DNA of 53,974 nucleotides from Candidatus Gastranaerophilales bacterium (GCA_944326605.1 CALVEM010000016.1:1-53974), one strand, 5' to 3'. Positions 8,080 to 16,966 are shown, counted from the first letter of the stretch. Numbers and translations are program-made. The notes: a model not told the origin generated them from the letters alone.

Positions 8080-9337
8080 AAAACCGCAGATTTTTTATAC
8101 ATCAGGTACTACAGGAGAACCGAAAGTTGTAAAAAAAACTTATGAAAATCTTGTTGCGGAAGCTCTGGATATGGCAGATTTTTTTAAAGTATCCAAAGAT
8201 ATGGTGATTGTTTCTACTGTCAGTCCCGAACATATGTTCGGTGCAATTTTTACTGTTATGCTTTCACGTGTAACAGGATGCCGTCTGGAACCTAAAAGAG
8301 TATTTTACCCTGAGGATTTGAAAGATTACGGTAAATATATTTTTGTGACAAGTCCTTCGTTTCTGGCAAAGCTTGCCAAGTATGATTTTAAGTTTAAATA
8401 TAAACCGCAGATGATAATTACGGCAGGTGCAAATCTTGATGATGAAGTGTTTGCATATTTTGAAAATATATGCCCGATAACAGATATTTACGGCTGCACT
8501 GAAACAGGAACTGTAGCATACAGACAGTCGCATAAAGAGCATTTAAAAATATTTGATAATGTAAAAATGGAAGTTAAAGACGGCAAAGTTATTGTAAAAT
8601 CGCCGTATTTTTCCGAGCCGGAGTTTATCATGAATGACAATCTGGAATTTTTTCAAGACGGGTTTCTTGTTAAAGGACGCAATGACAGAATTGTAAAAAT
8701 TTATGAAAAACGTATATTACTTGATTCTGTTGAAAAAAATTTGAATTCAAATGAATTAGTTAAAAAATCATATTGTATAAAAAATGATGACAAACTCTGT
8801 GCTGCGGTTGTGCTTAATGAAAAAGGACGTAAACTTCTTTTGGAAAAAGGGAAATTTGCGATAACAAAGATTTTAAATAAACATGCACACACTGATGCGG
8901 CAGGCGTATTGGTGCATTGCAAAAGATGGCGGTTTTTATTTGAACTGCCTTTGACGAATTCGGGCAAAGTAAACGGGGCAAGAATAAAAGAGATTTTTAA
9001 CACAAATGTTACATATCCTGACATAATAGATTTTAATATTTCTTCTTCCTGTGCGGATTTTAGTCTTGTGTTCGGGCATAACAGTAATTTTTTCAAAGGA
9101 CATTTTACAAACTTTCCGATTTTGCCGGGAGTTGTACAGCTCTTTTTTGCAAAAGAATTTATTAAAGATGTATTTAGTCTTGATTTTATTCCGGAAAAAA
9201 TTAAAAAAATTAAATTTTCATCTATAATAAAACCCGATACTCTTGTGCATTTAAGTCTTGTCCGAAAAGAAAATTCCGTTGACTTTAAATTTTTTGAGGG
9301 AGATAAAGTTTTTTCTTCAGGCACTTTTGTTTTATAA
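8066..9337 (+). CDS. apeH-apeI: ApeH acyl/aryl-CoA (ACP) ligase fused to ApeI dehydratase
   Basis: A 423-residue fusion. Residues 1-325 form a compact ANL adenylating enzyme: P-loop YTSGTTGEPK at about 10-19, YGCTETG, DGFLVKGRNDRIVKI, and the C-terminal catalytic-lysine region LTNSGKVNG. It would activate the aryl starter acid and load it on an ACP. Residues from about 330 form a FabZ/ApeI-type hotdog with His346 in FKGHFTNFPILPGV. ApeH and ApeI are normally neighbours, so the fusion fits cluster order. The ligase lacks the usual large N-terminal region of ANL enzymes, as do other ApeH proteins. Confidence 0.85.
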   Translation: MNNSKKPQIFYTSGTTGEPKVVKKTYENLVAEALDMADFFKVSKDMVIVSTVSPEHMFGAIFTVMLSRVTGCRLEPKRVFYPEDLKDYGKYIFVTSPSFLAKLAKYDFKFKYKPQMIITAGANLDDEVFAYFENICPITDIYGCTETGTVAYRQSHKEHLKIFDNVKMEVKDGKVIVKSPYFSEPEFIMNDNLEFFQDGFLVKGRNDRIVKIYEKRILLDSVEKNLNSNELVKKSYCIKNDDKLCAAVVLNEKGRKLLLEKGKFAITKILNKHAHTDAAGVLVHCKRWRFLFELPLTNSGKVNGARIKEIFNTNVTYPDIIDFNISSSCADFSLVFGHNSNFFKGHFTNFPILPGVVQLFFAKEFIKDVFSLDFIPEKIKKIKFSSIIKPDTLVHLSLVRKENSVDFKFFEGDKVFSSGTFVL

Positions 9338-9344
9338 TATTTTT

Positions 9345-9758
9345 ATGAAAAAGATTTCTACAGAAATGTATTTGCAAGTTCCGTTTTACGACCTTGACCC
9401 GATGAATATTGTCTGGCACGGTAATTACGTGAAATATCTGGAAGATTCAAGATGCGATATGTTATCTAAAATCGGCTATACATATACCGATATGATGAAT
9501 GATGGAATTGCATATCCAATTGCAACAATGGATTTGAAGTATATTAAATCCGCCAGATTTGGGCAAGAGTTAAAAATAGTTACAACCCTTATGGAATATG
9601 AGCCGGCTTTGATTATAAAATACGAAATTTTTGATAATAAATCAAATGAACTTATCTTCAGAGCGAAAAGTATGCAGATTTGTGTTGATGCAAAAACAGG
9701 CGAAAGTCTTTACAGAGCGCCTGAAAAATTTGTTGAAAAATTGGAGAAATATGAATAA
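9345..9758 (+). CDS. apeK: ApeK-like 4-hydroxybenzoyl-CoA-type thioesterase
   Basis: A 137-residue single hotdog thioesterase. The catalytic region YDLDPMNIVWHGNYVKYLED is characteristic of the 4HBT family (YbgC-like). It would edit or release chains from ACP during APE assembly. The ATG at 9345 was preferred to an upstream in-frame start at 9258, because homologous proteins begin shortly before this motif and the earlier start would overlap apeH-I heavily. The stop overlaps the apeL start. Confidence 0.85.
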   Translation: MKKISTEMYLQVPFYDLDPMNIVWHGNYVKYLEDSRCDMLSKIGYTYTDMMNDGIAYPIATMDLKYIKSARFGQELKIVTTLMEYEPALIIKYEIFDNKSNELIFRAKSMQICVDAKTGESLYRAPEKFVEKLEKYE

Positions 9759-10278
9759 ATTCTGGTTTTGTCTTTTAATAATTATTTGCAGTGTGAATTT
9801 ATGTTTTGCATCGGTTGATATCTTCAACCGGCCGTCAACAAGTAAAGAAATTTCAAATAATATGCCTGAACTTAAAAATGCTTCATGCAAATTTACGCAG
9901 GAAAAACATCTTGATTCTGCTGTTTTAAAATCCGGCGGAAATTTTAAATTTGTAAAGGATAAAGGGGCAATATTTGAAACACTTTATCCTATTAAATCTA
10001 CTGTTTCTTATACGTCAGCCAAAAATAAACAAATTAACGAAATTATGAAGGCTGTATCTAACAAAAATTTTGCTTATCTAGATAAAAATTTTAACCTTTA
10101 TTTTGCTAAAGAAAATGATTTGTGGACAATCGGTTTGAAACCAAAAAAGGATTCGGCTGTCTCATCACAACTTCATGATATAATTATAAAAGGCAAATCA
10201 GATATAAAATTTATTAAAATATCTACTGTCAAAAACGGAACAACAGAAATCTCTTTTCAACAATGCACAACAAAATAA
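9751..10278 (+). CDS. apeL: ApeL-like LolA-family periplasmic carrier
   Basis: A 175-residue protein with a signal peptide (hydrophobic residues about 4-18 ending in CFAS). The mature part resembles LolA-type outer membrane lipoprotein carriers: ELKNASCKFTQEKHL, GGNFKFVKDKGAIFETLYP. In APE clusters such a protein is thought to move the lipid-like product across the periplasm, with the MMPL exporter encoded next. It overlaps apeK by 8 bp and apeM by 16 bp. Its presence implies an outer membrane. Confidence 0.8.
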   Translation: MNKFWFCLLIIICSVNLCFASVDIFNRPSTSKEISNNMPELKNASCKFTQEKHLDSAVLKSGGNFKFVKDKGAIFETLYPIKSTVSYTSAKNKQINEIMKAVSNKNFAYLDKNFNLYFAKENDLWTIGLKPKKDSAVSSQLHDIIIKGKSDIKFIKISTVKNGTTEISFQQCTTK

Positions 10279-12428
10279 TTAATATTTTAAGAATACTTTT
10301 TATTCTGATACTTATTTTTTTAGGGCTATCAGTAATTTTTAGACCTGCCGGTACTGAAACAAATATTTTAAAAGCATTGTTTTCTCAAAGTGAAAATATA
10401 CTTGTAGATTTGAGCACCAGATTTTCTGCAAGAATTAATGTAATTGTCGAGAGTGATAAGCCTGAAAAATCAGAAGAAATATCCAGAACTTTTTACGGCA
10501 AAGTTGACAAAGAAAAGATGCACACATCAAATACGGATGTTCATGGAATTATTTCGGATTACGAAAAATACCATAACAATCTTTTATCTGCAAAAACTTA
10601 TAATCTGTTAAAAACAAAACAGTACGAAAAAGTTGAAGGAAATTCTCTTGAAGCTTTATACAATCCTATAATGCAGCCGATAGGTTCAATTGAGGATGAT
10701 CCTTTTTTACTTTTAACTGATTTTGTAATGAATTTGTCGGAAAACGGCGGGGTCTCTGATTTTACACCGTTTGAATACAACGGGAAATATTACAGTCTTG
10801 TAATGCTGACAGTTGATAATGATCTGGCGCTTTCTCCTACAATTTTGAATGACGAAATAAAAGTTCTTGTTGATACTCAGGAAGAACTTTCAAATAACGG
10901 AGTAAAAATTTATCTTACAGGCGCGCCTGTTCATTCTTATTATGCAAGCAGCCGTTCAATGTTTGAGATTAACCTGATTTGTATATTGTCTACGTTATTT
11001 GTAATAGGGCTTGTGTTCGGATATTTCAAGTCATTAAAGCCTTTAATTCCGATTGCAATAAGTATAGGAACGGGAATTTTTACGGGATATGCCCTTACCT
11101 CACTAATTTTTAAAGATATTCATATTTTGACATTTGTATTTTCAACCACATTAATCGGTATATGCGTTGATTATTCTCTTCATTATTTTGTGTCCGATGA
11201 GGGAAAGGATACTGTGAAAGAAATTTTTAAAAGCCTTACGGTGAGCCTTTTGACAACAGTCAGCGCATTTGTGGTTTTATTATTTGCAAATTTTATTCTT
11301 CTAAAACAGATTGCAGTATTTACTATAACAGGTCTAACAACTGTTTATGGAATTGTAGTTCTGTTTTACCCGCTGTTCTGTAAAAATTTGACGACAGAGA
11401 AACGCAGTATTAAACATTTGAATATTCCTGACAGATACGGAAAAATTATACTTTGTACAGTTTTTGTTCTCGCTTTAACAGGCATTTTCAGAACAACATT
11501 TGACGATAATATAAAAAACATGTATGTCCCGCCAAAATTTCTGGTTCATGCCGAAAAACTGTTTGGTGAACTTGTAAAATCAAACGGTGACTTGTCTATT
11601 TTTGTTGTAAAAGGTGATAATCTTGAAGATATTTTGCAAAAAGAGGAGACTATTCATGATAAATTAACAGGACAGGGTATAAGTTTTCAGTCATTGAGCA
11701 AATATGTTCCGTCAGAAAAACGCCAGAGGGAAAATCAAACTTTAAGAAGACAATTGTATAAAGATAAACTTGATGAATATGCACAATTTTTACCTGAGGC
11801 ACAAAGATATAAGCTTGTTTCTCAAAATTTCGGAAACGGATTTTTGACTGCGGGGAATGATTTTACATTTATCAAAAACAATTTTTTAATAGACAGAAAT
11901 ACTTCAATTGTTATCGCATATAATTATCAAGGCGGAGAAATAAACGGCATAAAACCGATTAATTTCAAAAAAGATATTTCGGCTCAGATAAGAAAATGCA
12001 GGCTGATTTGTTTAAGTCTTTTGCTTCCTATTTTCGGACTGTTGTATCTTTTACTTTCGAAAATCTATGATTTTAAATCGGCTTTAAAAATAATTTCGCC
12101 TTCAATATGTGCGGTAATTTTTGTATTCGGATTGCTCGGATTGTTCAAATGTCCCGTTAATTTTTTCCACATACTTGCTGTATTTTTGATAATAGGTTTC
12201 GGTTTAGATTATTCCGTGTTCAGGTTTGCCGGAGCTAAAAAGTTTGAGGATGCGGTTTTGATGTCATGTTTGACCAGTGTATTTTCGTTTGCACTTCTGG
12301 CATGTGCTGGATTTAAACTGGTAAGTTCACTTGGCACTGTTCTTGCAATCGGGCTTTTGAGTTCGTATATTTTTAGTGTAATATTAATAGGGAAGACAGG
12401 AGGGCAAGAAGTCCGGAGGTCAAGCTAG
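10263..12428 (+). CDS. apeM: ApeM-like MMPL/RND exporter
   Basis: A 721-residue transporter with the duplicated layout of the MMPL family: one N-terminal membrane helix, a large periplasmic domain, about five helices (residues about 235-380), a second periplasmic domain, and a second helix bundle (about 585-715). GICVDYSLHYF and GFGLDYSVFRF are the matching helix motifs of the two halves. It probably exports the polyene or its lipid precursor from the inner membrane. The C-terminal GGQEVRRSS and stop codon come from an AGGAGGGCAAG repeat, so the native end has been replaced. Confidence 0.87.
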   Translation: MHNKIINILRILFILILIFLGLSVIFRPAGTETNILKALFSQSENILVDLSTRFSARINVIVESDKPEKSEEISRTFYGKVDKEKMHTSNTDVHGIISDYEKYHNNLLSAKTYNLLKTKQYEKVEGNSLEALYNPIMQPIGSIEDDPFLLLTDFVMNLSENGGVSDFTPFEYNGKYYSLVMLTVDNDLALSPTILNDEIKVLVDTQEELSNNGVKIYLTGAPVHSYYASSRSMFEINLICILSTLFVIGLVFGYFKSLKPLIPIAISIGTGIFTGYALTSLIFKDIHILTFVFSTTLIGICVDYSLHYFVSDEGKDTVKEIFKSLTVSLLTTVSAFVVLLFANFILLKQIAVFTITGLTTVYGIVVLFYPLFCKNLTTEKRSIKHLNIPDRYGKIILCTVFVLALTGIFRTTFDDNIKNMYVPPKFLVHAEKLFGELVKSNGDLSIFVVKGDNLEDILQKEETIHDKLTGQGISFQSLSKYVPSEKRQRENQTLRRQLYKDKLDEYAQFLPEAQRYKLVSQNFGNGFLTAGNDFTFIKNNFLIDRNTSIVIAYNYQGGEINGIKPINFKKDISAQIRKCRLICLSLLLPIFGLLYLLLSKIYDFKSALKIISPSICAVIFVFGLLGLFKCPVNFFHILAVFLIIGFGLDYSVFRFAGAKKFEDAVLMSCLTSVFSFALLACAGFKLVSSLGTVLAIGLLSSYIFSVILIGKTGGQEVRRSS

Positions 12429-12494
12429 TATCAGTACCAGCACCAACCAATCTTTAATGAAATAAGCTTGCCTTCCTGCTCTCCTGACTTCTAA
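12391..12494. repeat. Inverted pair of purine-rich repeats between apeM and the methyltransferase
   Basis: ACAGGAGGGCAAG...GAGGTCAAGCT at 12391-12427 faces AGCTTGCCTTCCTGCTCTCC plus TGACTTC at 12467-12494. The two can fold into a long imperfect hairpin. The first copy encodes the end of apeM. Confidence 0.65.
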
Positions 12495-12508
12495 TATGAG
12501 GATAAAAT

Positions 12509-13561
12509 ATGAGATACAGACGAGTAAAAAGACATATATCACCACAGGTTAAAGCGCTGGCGGATGCTCAAAAAATTGCATTTGCACCGATGACTTTTCA
12601 GGCTGTAAATGCAATGTTAAAATTCGGAATTCTGGAGTTTTTGGAAGAAAACCCGTCAACTGTTGATGAAATTATAGAACACTGCAAAATTTCAAAATAT
12701 ACTGCGGAAACTTTGCTGGAGGTTGCCCTTTGTTCCGGTCTGGTGGTAAAAACAGAAGAAAAATTTGTAAATTCTCTTGTTGCATCGGCATTTTTAAATA
12801 GCGAAATGACAAAAGTCAATTTCAATTTTGTCAAAGACGTATGTTATCTCGGGGCGTCGGAGCTTGCAAATTCATTTGAGGCTTCTGAACCTCTCGGATG
12901 TCGAAAATTTATCGGCAATTACGAAACAATTTATAATGCGCTTCATTTTCTGCCTCCGGATATGAAAAAAAGCTGGTTTGAATTTGATCATTTTTACTCT
13001 GACAGGTGTTTTGAAGAGGTTTTGAAAATAATTTTTGAGAATAAACCAAAACAGATTTTTGATATCGGCGGTAATACAGGAAAATTTGAACGCGCCTGCC
13101 TTGAATTTGATAAAGATTGCATTGTCAACATGATTGATCTTCCTGAAAATATTGAGGAAGCAAAAAAACATCTAAAAAATGACAGATTGAAATTCCATGG
13201 TGTTGATGTACTGAAAAATCCTATGCCCGAAATTTCAGGTGCTGTATTTATGAGCCAGTTTTTGGACTGTTTTTCGGAAGAACAGGTTATCCATATTTTA
13301 ACAAATATAAAAAAATCAATGACAGACGATACAAAAATATTTATTCTTGAACCATTTACGGATAAGCAGATTTTTGAAGGCGCGCAATATTCACTTGTGC
13401 ATATTTCTTTATACTTTACCTGTATGGCAAACGGCAAGAGCCGTATGTACACTGAAAAACGTATGATTGAAATGATAGAAAAAGCAGGTTTGAAACTTAA
13501 TAAAAAATATGAAAATATCGGAATACACGACTACACACTGCTGGAAGTGTTGGGTAAGTAA
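12509..13561 (+). CDS. SAM-dependent O-methyltransferase of the ape cluster
   Basis: A 350-residue two-domain methyltransferase. The N-terminal winged-helix dimerisation part (residues about 20-90) and the Rossmann domain with FDIGGNTGKFERA fit the plant-type O-methyltransferase family (PF00891-like). A methyltransferase (ApeB) is common in APE clusters, where it decorates the aryl head group, so the likely substrate is the aromatic ring or its hydroxyl. GAGGA precedes the ATG. Whether it methylates O or C cannot be decided from sequence. Confidence 0.75.
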   Translation: MRYRRVKRHISPQVKALADAQKIAFAPMTFQAVNAMLKFGILEFLEENPSTVDEIIEHCKISKYTAETLLEVALCSGLVVKTEEKFVNSLVASAFLNSEMTKVNFNFVKDVCYLGASELANSFEASEPLGCRKFIGNYETIYNALHFLPPDMKKSWFEFDHFYSDRCFEEVLKIIFENKPKQIFDIGGNTGKFERACLEFDKDCIVNMIDLPENIEEAKKHLKNDRLKFHGVDVLKNPMPEISGAVFMSQFLDCFSEEQVIHILTNIKKSMTDDTKIFILEPFTDKQIFEGAQYSLVHISLYFTCMANGKSRMYTEKRMIEMIEKAGLKLNKKYENIGIHDYTLLEVLGK

Positions 13562-13599
13562 CAGACTGGTTTTGAATAATAATAACGAGATTGTAATCA

Positions 13600-14514
13600 A
13601 TGTTAAAATGGTATGAAGTTAAAGAACAGGCTGCGGGACGCAAAAGATTAATGCTTCTGTGGTATATTTACAAAATAGCGGGTAAAAAGCCGGTTCAATT
13701 TATTGTATTTTTTGTTACTCTTTTTGCATTTTTGGGCTCAGGGCAAATAAAAAAATGTTCTCAAAAATTGCAAAAGATTGCATCGGGAAATGGCAGTATT
13801 ATTCAGGCATTTAAACATTTTTTAAGCTACTCGTATATGCTTGTTGATACTATGGAAATGTATACTGATAATTTCGGGGTTAACAATATATATTTTGCCG
13901 ATGAAAATGAAAAGCGCATTTTATTTAATGACTTTAATGCTAAACACGGTGTTTGTTTATTGTGTTCGCATCTCGGAAATGTTAATACAATGAGAACATT
14001 TTTTAAGTCGGGAACTGAAATTGACTGGATAAAGGTTAATATGTTTTTAGAGGTTAACCAATGTAAGATTTTTAAAAATTTTCTTGCTGCCATAACTTCA
14101 GATGACCCTGTAAATGTTTATCCTGTCGAGAGTATTGATTTGACAACTTCAATGGAAATAAAAGAAAAGCTGGATGACGGTGAAATTATTTTTATTGCAG
14201 GAGACAGGGTTTCGGCGCATAATTCGGACGCTGTTTTTACATCTGATTTTCTCGGATATAAAGCAAATTTCCCAGAAGGTGCTTTCAGGTTTTCGCTAGC
14301 TCTTGATGTTCCTATTTATTTTATTGTTTGTACAAAGGAGAAAGACGGCAGATATGCAATCCGTTTGAAAAAATTTATATGTGACGGTAAACGTCATGAA
14401 AGATTGGTCGAGCTTGAAAAACAATATGTCTCATTTCTTGAAAATTTAACGAAAAAATATCCGCTTCAATTCTATAATTTTTATGATTTTTTCTGTGATA
14501 AAATCGACTTATGA
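13600..14514 (+). CDS. LpxL/HtrB-like acyltransferase of the ape cluster
   Basis: A 304-residue protein of the lipid A late-acyltransferase superfamily. Visible motifs are the catalytic-histidine region CSHLGNVNTM (normally HFGNWE-like) and FIAGDRVSAHN (GDR motif). One membrane segment lies near residues 33-50. APE clusters encode an LpxL-like domain in ApeJ, there fused to a GT2; here only the acyltransferase part is present and it has moved to the end of the arm. It overlaps the next gene by 4 bp. A role in lipidating the polyene is inferred. Confidence 0.72.
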   Translation: MLKWYEVKEQAAGRKRLMLLWYIYKIAGKKPVQFIVFFVTLFAFLGSGQIKKCSQKLQKIASGNGSIIQAFKHFLSYSYMLVDTMEMYTDNFGVNNIYFADENEKRILFNDFNAKHGVCLLCSHLGNVNTMRTFFKSGTEIDWIKVNMFLEVNQCKIFKNFLAAITSDDPVNVYPVESIDLTTSMEIKEKLDDGEIIFIAGDRVSAHNSDAVFTSDFLGYKANFPEGAFRFSLALDVPIYFIVCTKEKDGRYAIRLKKFICDGKRHERLVELEKQYVSFLENLTKKYPLQFYNFYDFFCDKIDL

Positions 14515-15149
14515 TAAAAACGATTATTTTTGATCTTGACGGAACTTTGTTGAATACTTTGGAAGACTTGAAAGAGAGTACAAATTTTGCTCTTTGCAGA
14601 TTTGGTTACCAGAAACGTACACTTGACGAGGTGAGATGCTTTGTAGGTAACGGAGTGCGCAAACTTATTGAACGTGCGGTTCCTGAAAACTGTAAGAATG
14701 TTGATGAATGTCTTGAAGTATTTAAAAAGAACTATTCGGAAAATATGTATAATCATACGCAGCCTTATAATGGTATCTTAGAAATGCTTGAAGAATTACA
14801 CAAAGAAAATCTGAAAATCGGCGTTGTTTCTAACAAATTCGATTCTGCTGTTAAAGATTTATGTAAAAAATATTTTGGAAATTTAGTTGATGCTGCAATA
14901 GGTCAATGCGATGACGTACCTAAAAAACCTGCGCCCGACGGAGTTTTTAAAGCTATGAAATTTTTAGGTTCTGATAAAAGTTCGACCTTATATGCTGGAG
15001 ATTCGGACGTTGATGTGCAGACCGCGCACAATGCCGACTTAAAATGTATCGGTGTAACATGGGGGTTCAGAACCAGAGATTATTTAAACGGAGCTGATTT
15101 TATAGTTGACAGCCCCGAGGAAATACTTAAAATAGTCAGGAGTTTATAA
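14511..15149 (+). CDS. HAD-family phosphatase, phosphoglycolate phosphatase-like
   Basis: A 212-residue HAD hydrolase of the Gph/PGP type. Motif I is FDLDGTLLNT, motif II VVSNK, motif III lysine in KKPAP, and motif IV YAGDSDVDVQTA. The helical cap is of subclass I. It probably removes phosphate from 2-phosphoglycolate or another small metabolite. It overlaps the acyltransferase gene by 4 bp and is followed by the DtxR regulator after 1 bp, so it is co-transcribed with the end of the ape arm, but nothing ties it to polyene chemistry. Confidence 0.82.
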   Translation: MIKTIIFDLDGTLLNTLEDLKESTNFALCRFGYQKRTLDEVRCFVGNGVRKLIERAVPENCKNVDECLEVFKKNYSENMYNHTQPYNGILEMLEELHKENLKIGVVSNKFDSAVKDLCKKYFGNLVDAAIGQCDDVPKKPAPDGVFKAMKFLGSDKSSTLYAGDSDVDVQTAHNADLKCIGVTWGFRTRDYLNGADFIVDSPEEILKIVRSL

Positions 15150-15150
15150 T

Positions 15151-15558
15151 ATGGAAAAGCTTTCTGTAAGCCTTGAAGATTATATTGAAGAGATTTACAA
15201 TCAGATAAAAAATTCAGGAAAGGCAAAAGTTACGGCAATTGCTCAGGCATTGAATGTTAAAAAAGCATCTGTCACCGGAGCTTTGAATGTTCTGGCAGAA
15301 AAGAGACTGATAAATTACGCCCCTTATTCTGAGATTACTCTTACAAAAGAGGGAGAAAAAATAGCAAAAAAAATTCTTGAAAAACACGAAAAACTTGCTG
15401 AATTTTTTGTTGAAGTACTGGGTGCTGATAACTCACAAGCTCTTGAGATTGCTTGTAAAATGGAGCATATAGTGCCGGATAAGATTTTTAAAAATATGGT
15501 TAAATTAACAAAATACGTAAAGTCGGATTTGAAAGATACGATAAAAAATATTTATTAA
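15151..15558 (+). CDS. DtxR/MntR-family metal-dependent repressor
   Basis: A 135-residue regulator. The N-terminal winged helix (residues about 1-70, KVTAIAQALNVKKASVTGAL) and the metal-binding helix EIACKMEHIVPD (Cys, Glu, His as in DtxR) are clear. The SH3-like third domain of DtxR is absent, as in MntR-size members. It probably senses Fe2+ or Mn2+. A close match to the DtxR/IdeR box lies 350 bp downstream at 15908-15923 in the promoter of the next gene. Its position at the end of the ape operon may link the cluster to metal status. Confidence 0.85.
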   Translation: MEKLSVSLEDYIEEIYNQIKNSGKAKVTAIAQALNVKKASVTGALNVLAEKRLINYAPYSEITLTKEGEKIAKKILEKHEKLAEFFVEVLGADNSQALEIACKMEHIVPDKIFKNMVKLTKYVKSDLKDTIKNIY

Positions 15559-15880
15559 TCTGCAGCTCTCTAAAAAAAACAGGATTTATATACGTTTTGC
15601 ACCGTGATGACGCAAATCCGGCGCACTTGTGCGCTTCTTCGGGCTCTACCATCAGAATGACGATTTTGTGGCGTCATCTCTTCCACTCTCCTTGGTATAG
15701 GGTACACCCTCTCCTGCAGTTGTATGCTCACTACGTTTGCACAACTGCTCCCTCTCCCAGAGTGAGAGGGTATTTTCTTTGTTCTCTCTCCCTTTTGGGG
15801 AGAGAGTAAGAGAGAGGGGCTGTTTTTACCTCACCTACAGTGGAGAAAGCTTTGTTATGTCATTCCCCAAATAATCCCTC
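15559..15880. repeat. Repeat-rich intergenic region
   Basis: No gene is supported. It contains CCCTCTCC/GGAGAGGG-type palindromes near 15693-15770, a hairpin CTCTCCCTTTTGGGGAGAG with GAGAGAGGGG box (about 15783-15820), and a GTTGT...ACAACT arm pair. These belong to the same families as at 6636-6928. Confidence 0.6.
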
Positions 15881-15909
15881 TTGACAAAAATATTTTTTTA
15901 GTTTAAAGT
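15881..15909 (+). promoter_or_regulatory. Promoter of the 15944 gene
   Basis: TTGACA at 15881-15886, a 17-bp spacer and TAAAGT at 15904-15909. GGAAAAC just before the ATG at 15944 serves as ribosome binding site. Confidence 0.65.
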
Positions 15910-15923
15910 TAGCCTAGCCTAAC
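15908..15923. promoter_or_regulatory. DtxR/IdeR-like operator
   Basis: GTTAGCCTAGCCTAAC; in reverse complement GTTAGGCTAGGCTAAC, which matches the IdeR consensus TTAGGTTAGGCTAACCTAA at nearly every base of its left 15. It overlaps the end of the -10 box and the expected start of transcription, as a repressor site would. The regulator is encoded at 15151-15558. Confidence 0.65.
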
Positions 15924-15943
15924 AAAATACAAAAAAGGAAAAC

Positions 15944-16966
15944 ATGAAACTTTCAACTATTGGCAAATATATTGACCAACCGATGATATTGAATAAGCTG
16001 GACAAAAACATGCCTGCCTTGCTTGTAGGTATTGGCGGAGGTTTCGGGATTTATGATTCGTTGAAGTCTTCCAGGAAGCCGGAAAATAAAAAACAAAAAT
16101 TTTATAAAAATATGATTGTTATATCTTCTACAATTGCTGCTTCTCTTCTTGGTACCAGAGGATTGATGATAGGAGGTAAAAAAATTTTTAAAGGATTAAT
16201 GGAAAGAGTTCATATAACAGAACTTCAAAAATTACAAACCAACGCTGTCGATAATTTTCTTAAAAAGGTTCAGGTAAAAGACAGGAAAGTTTTGGAGGCT
16301 ATAAACACTGCTAAATTTAAGGAACTATCCGTTAAACAAATAGAATTATTAGATGGCAAACTTCCTTCATCTCCTGAGAAGCAAGAACTTTTCAGCGTAA
16401 TATTACCTGAAAAGAAAAATTTGAATTCGAAGGAGATTTTTTCTGAAATTAAACGGTTATCTCTGCTCGGTTTTATACCTGTTGCAGGCGGTGTAACCGG
16501 CGGGATAATCGCTGACAGGACTACACATACAAATAATAGAAAAGGGACCGCTAACAAGGTCAAAGAGGGCTTGTACCAGTATCTTGCGAACATTTTCCTA
16601 TGCAATGTCGGCGCAGGTGCAGCCCTTTTTCTTTCCGAAAAATTAGAAAAAGTGAGATTAATTAAACCATTAACACCTATGAAAAAACTGGCGGTAATTT
16701 TAAGCGGAATTACTGCAACAGGGATTGTAGGCGGAAGTTACATAGCAAATTATATAAGTAAAAAAATTATAAATCCGCTGTTTGGAGAAAAATCGTCAGG
16801 TAAAGGAATTTACAGCGAACGTAAGCCCGAAGCTATTGATATTGCACTTCACGCGGACGATATTGCAACAGCCGGAATTTTATCGGGGTTTAAATGGATA
16901 GAGCCAGCTCTGCCTTTTATGTATTTTATATCGGGCTACAGGGCAGGCACAGGATACAGGAATTAA
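15944..16966 (+). CDS. Lineage-specific membrane protein, probably metal-regulated
   Basis: A 340-residue protein of no recognised family. Hydrophobic stretches lie at about residues 24-38, 60-80, 170-190, 217-233 and 250-272. Many glycines occur in the hydrophobic parts (VGIGGGFGIYDS, VAGGVTGGIIADR, ILSGITATGIVGGSY). It resembles in style, though not clearly in sequence, the protein at 18798. It stands alone behind a promoter with a DtxR/IdeR-like box, so low-iron or low-manganese expression is inferred. Its function is unknown. Confidence 0.6.
   Translation: MKLSTIGKYIDQPMILNKLDKNMPALLVGIGGGFGIYDSLKSSRKPENKKQKFYKNMIVISSTIAASLLGTRGLMIGGKKIFKGLMERVHITELQKLQTNAVDNFLKKVQVKDRKVLEAINTAKFKELSVKQIELLDGKLPSSPEKQELFSVILPEKKNLNSKEIFSEIKRLSLLGFIPVAGGVTGGIIADRTTHTNNRKGTANKVKEGLYQYLANIFLCNVGAGAALFLSEKLEKVRLIKPLTPMKKLAVILSGITATGIVGGSYIANYISKKIINPLFGEKSSGKGIYSERKPEAIDIALHADDIATAGILSGFKWIEPALPFMYFISGYRAGTGYRN

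Noticed and set aside
8701-9324. Minus-strand frame of 207 codons inside apeH-apeI
   Set aside because: Antisense to a gene with clear domains; its protein has no recognisable motif.
15597-15809. Open frame of 70 codons after the DtxR-family gene
   Set aside because: It lies in repeats with composition unlike genes here and no ribosome binding site.
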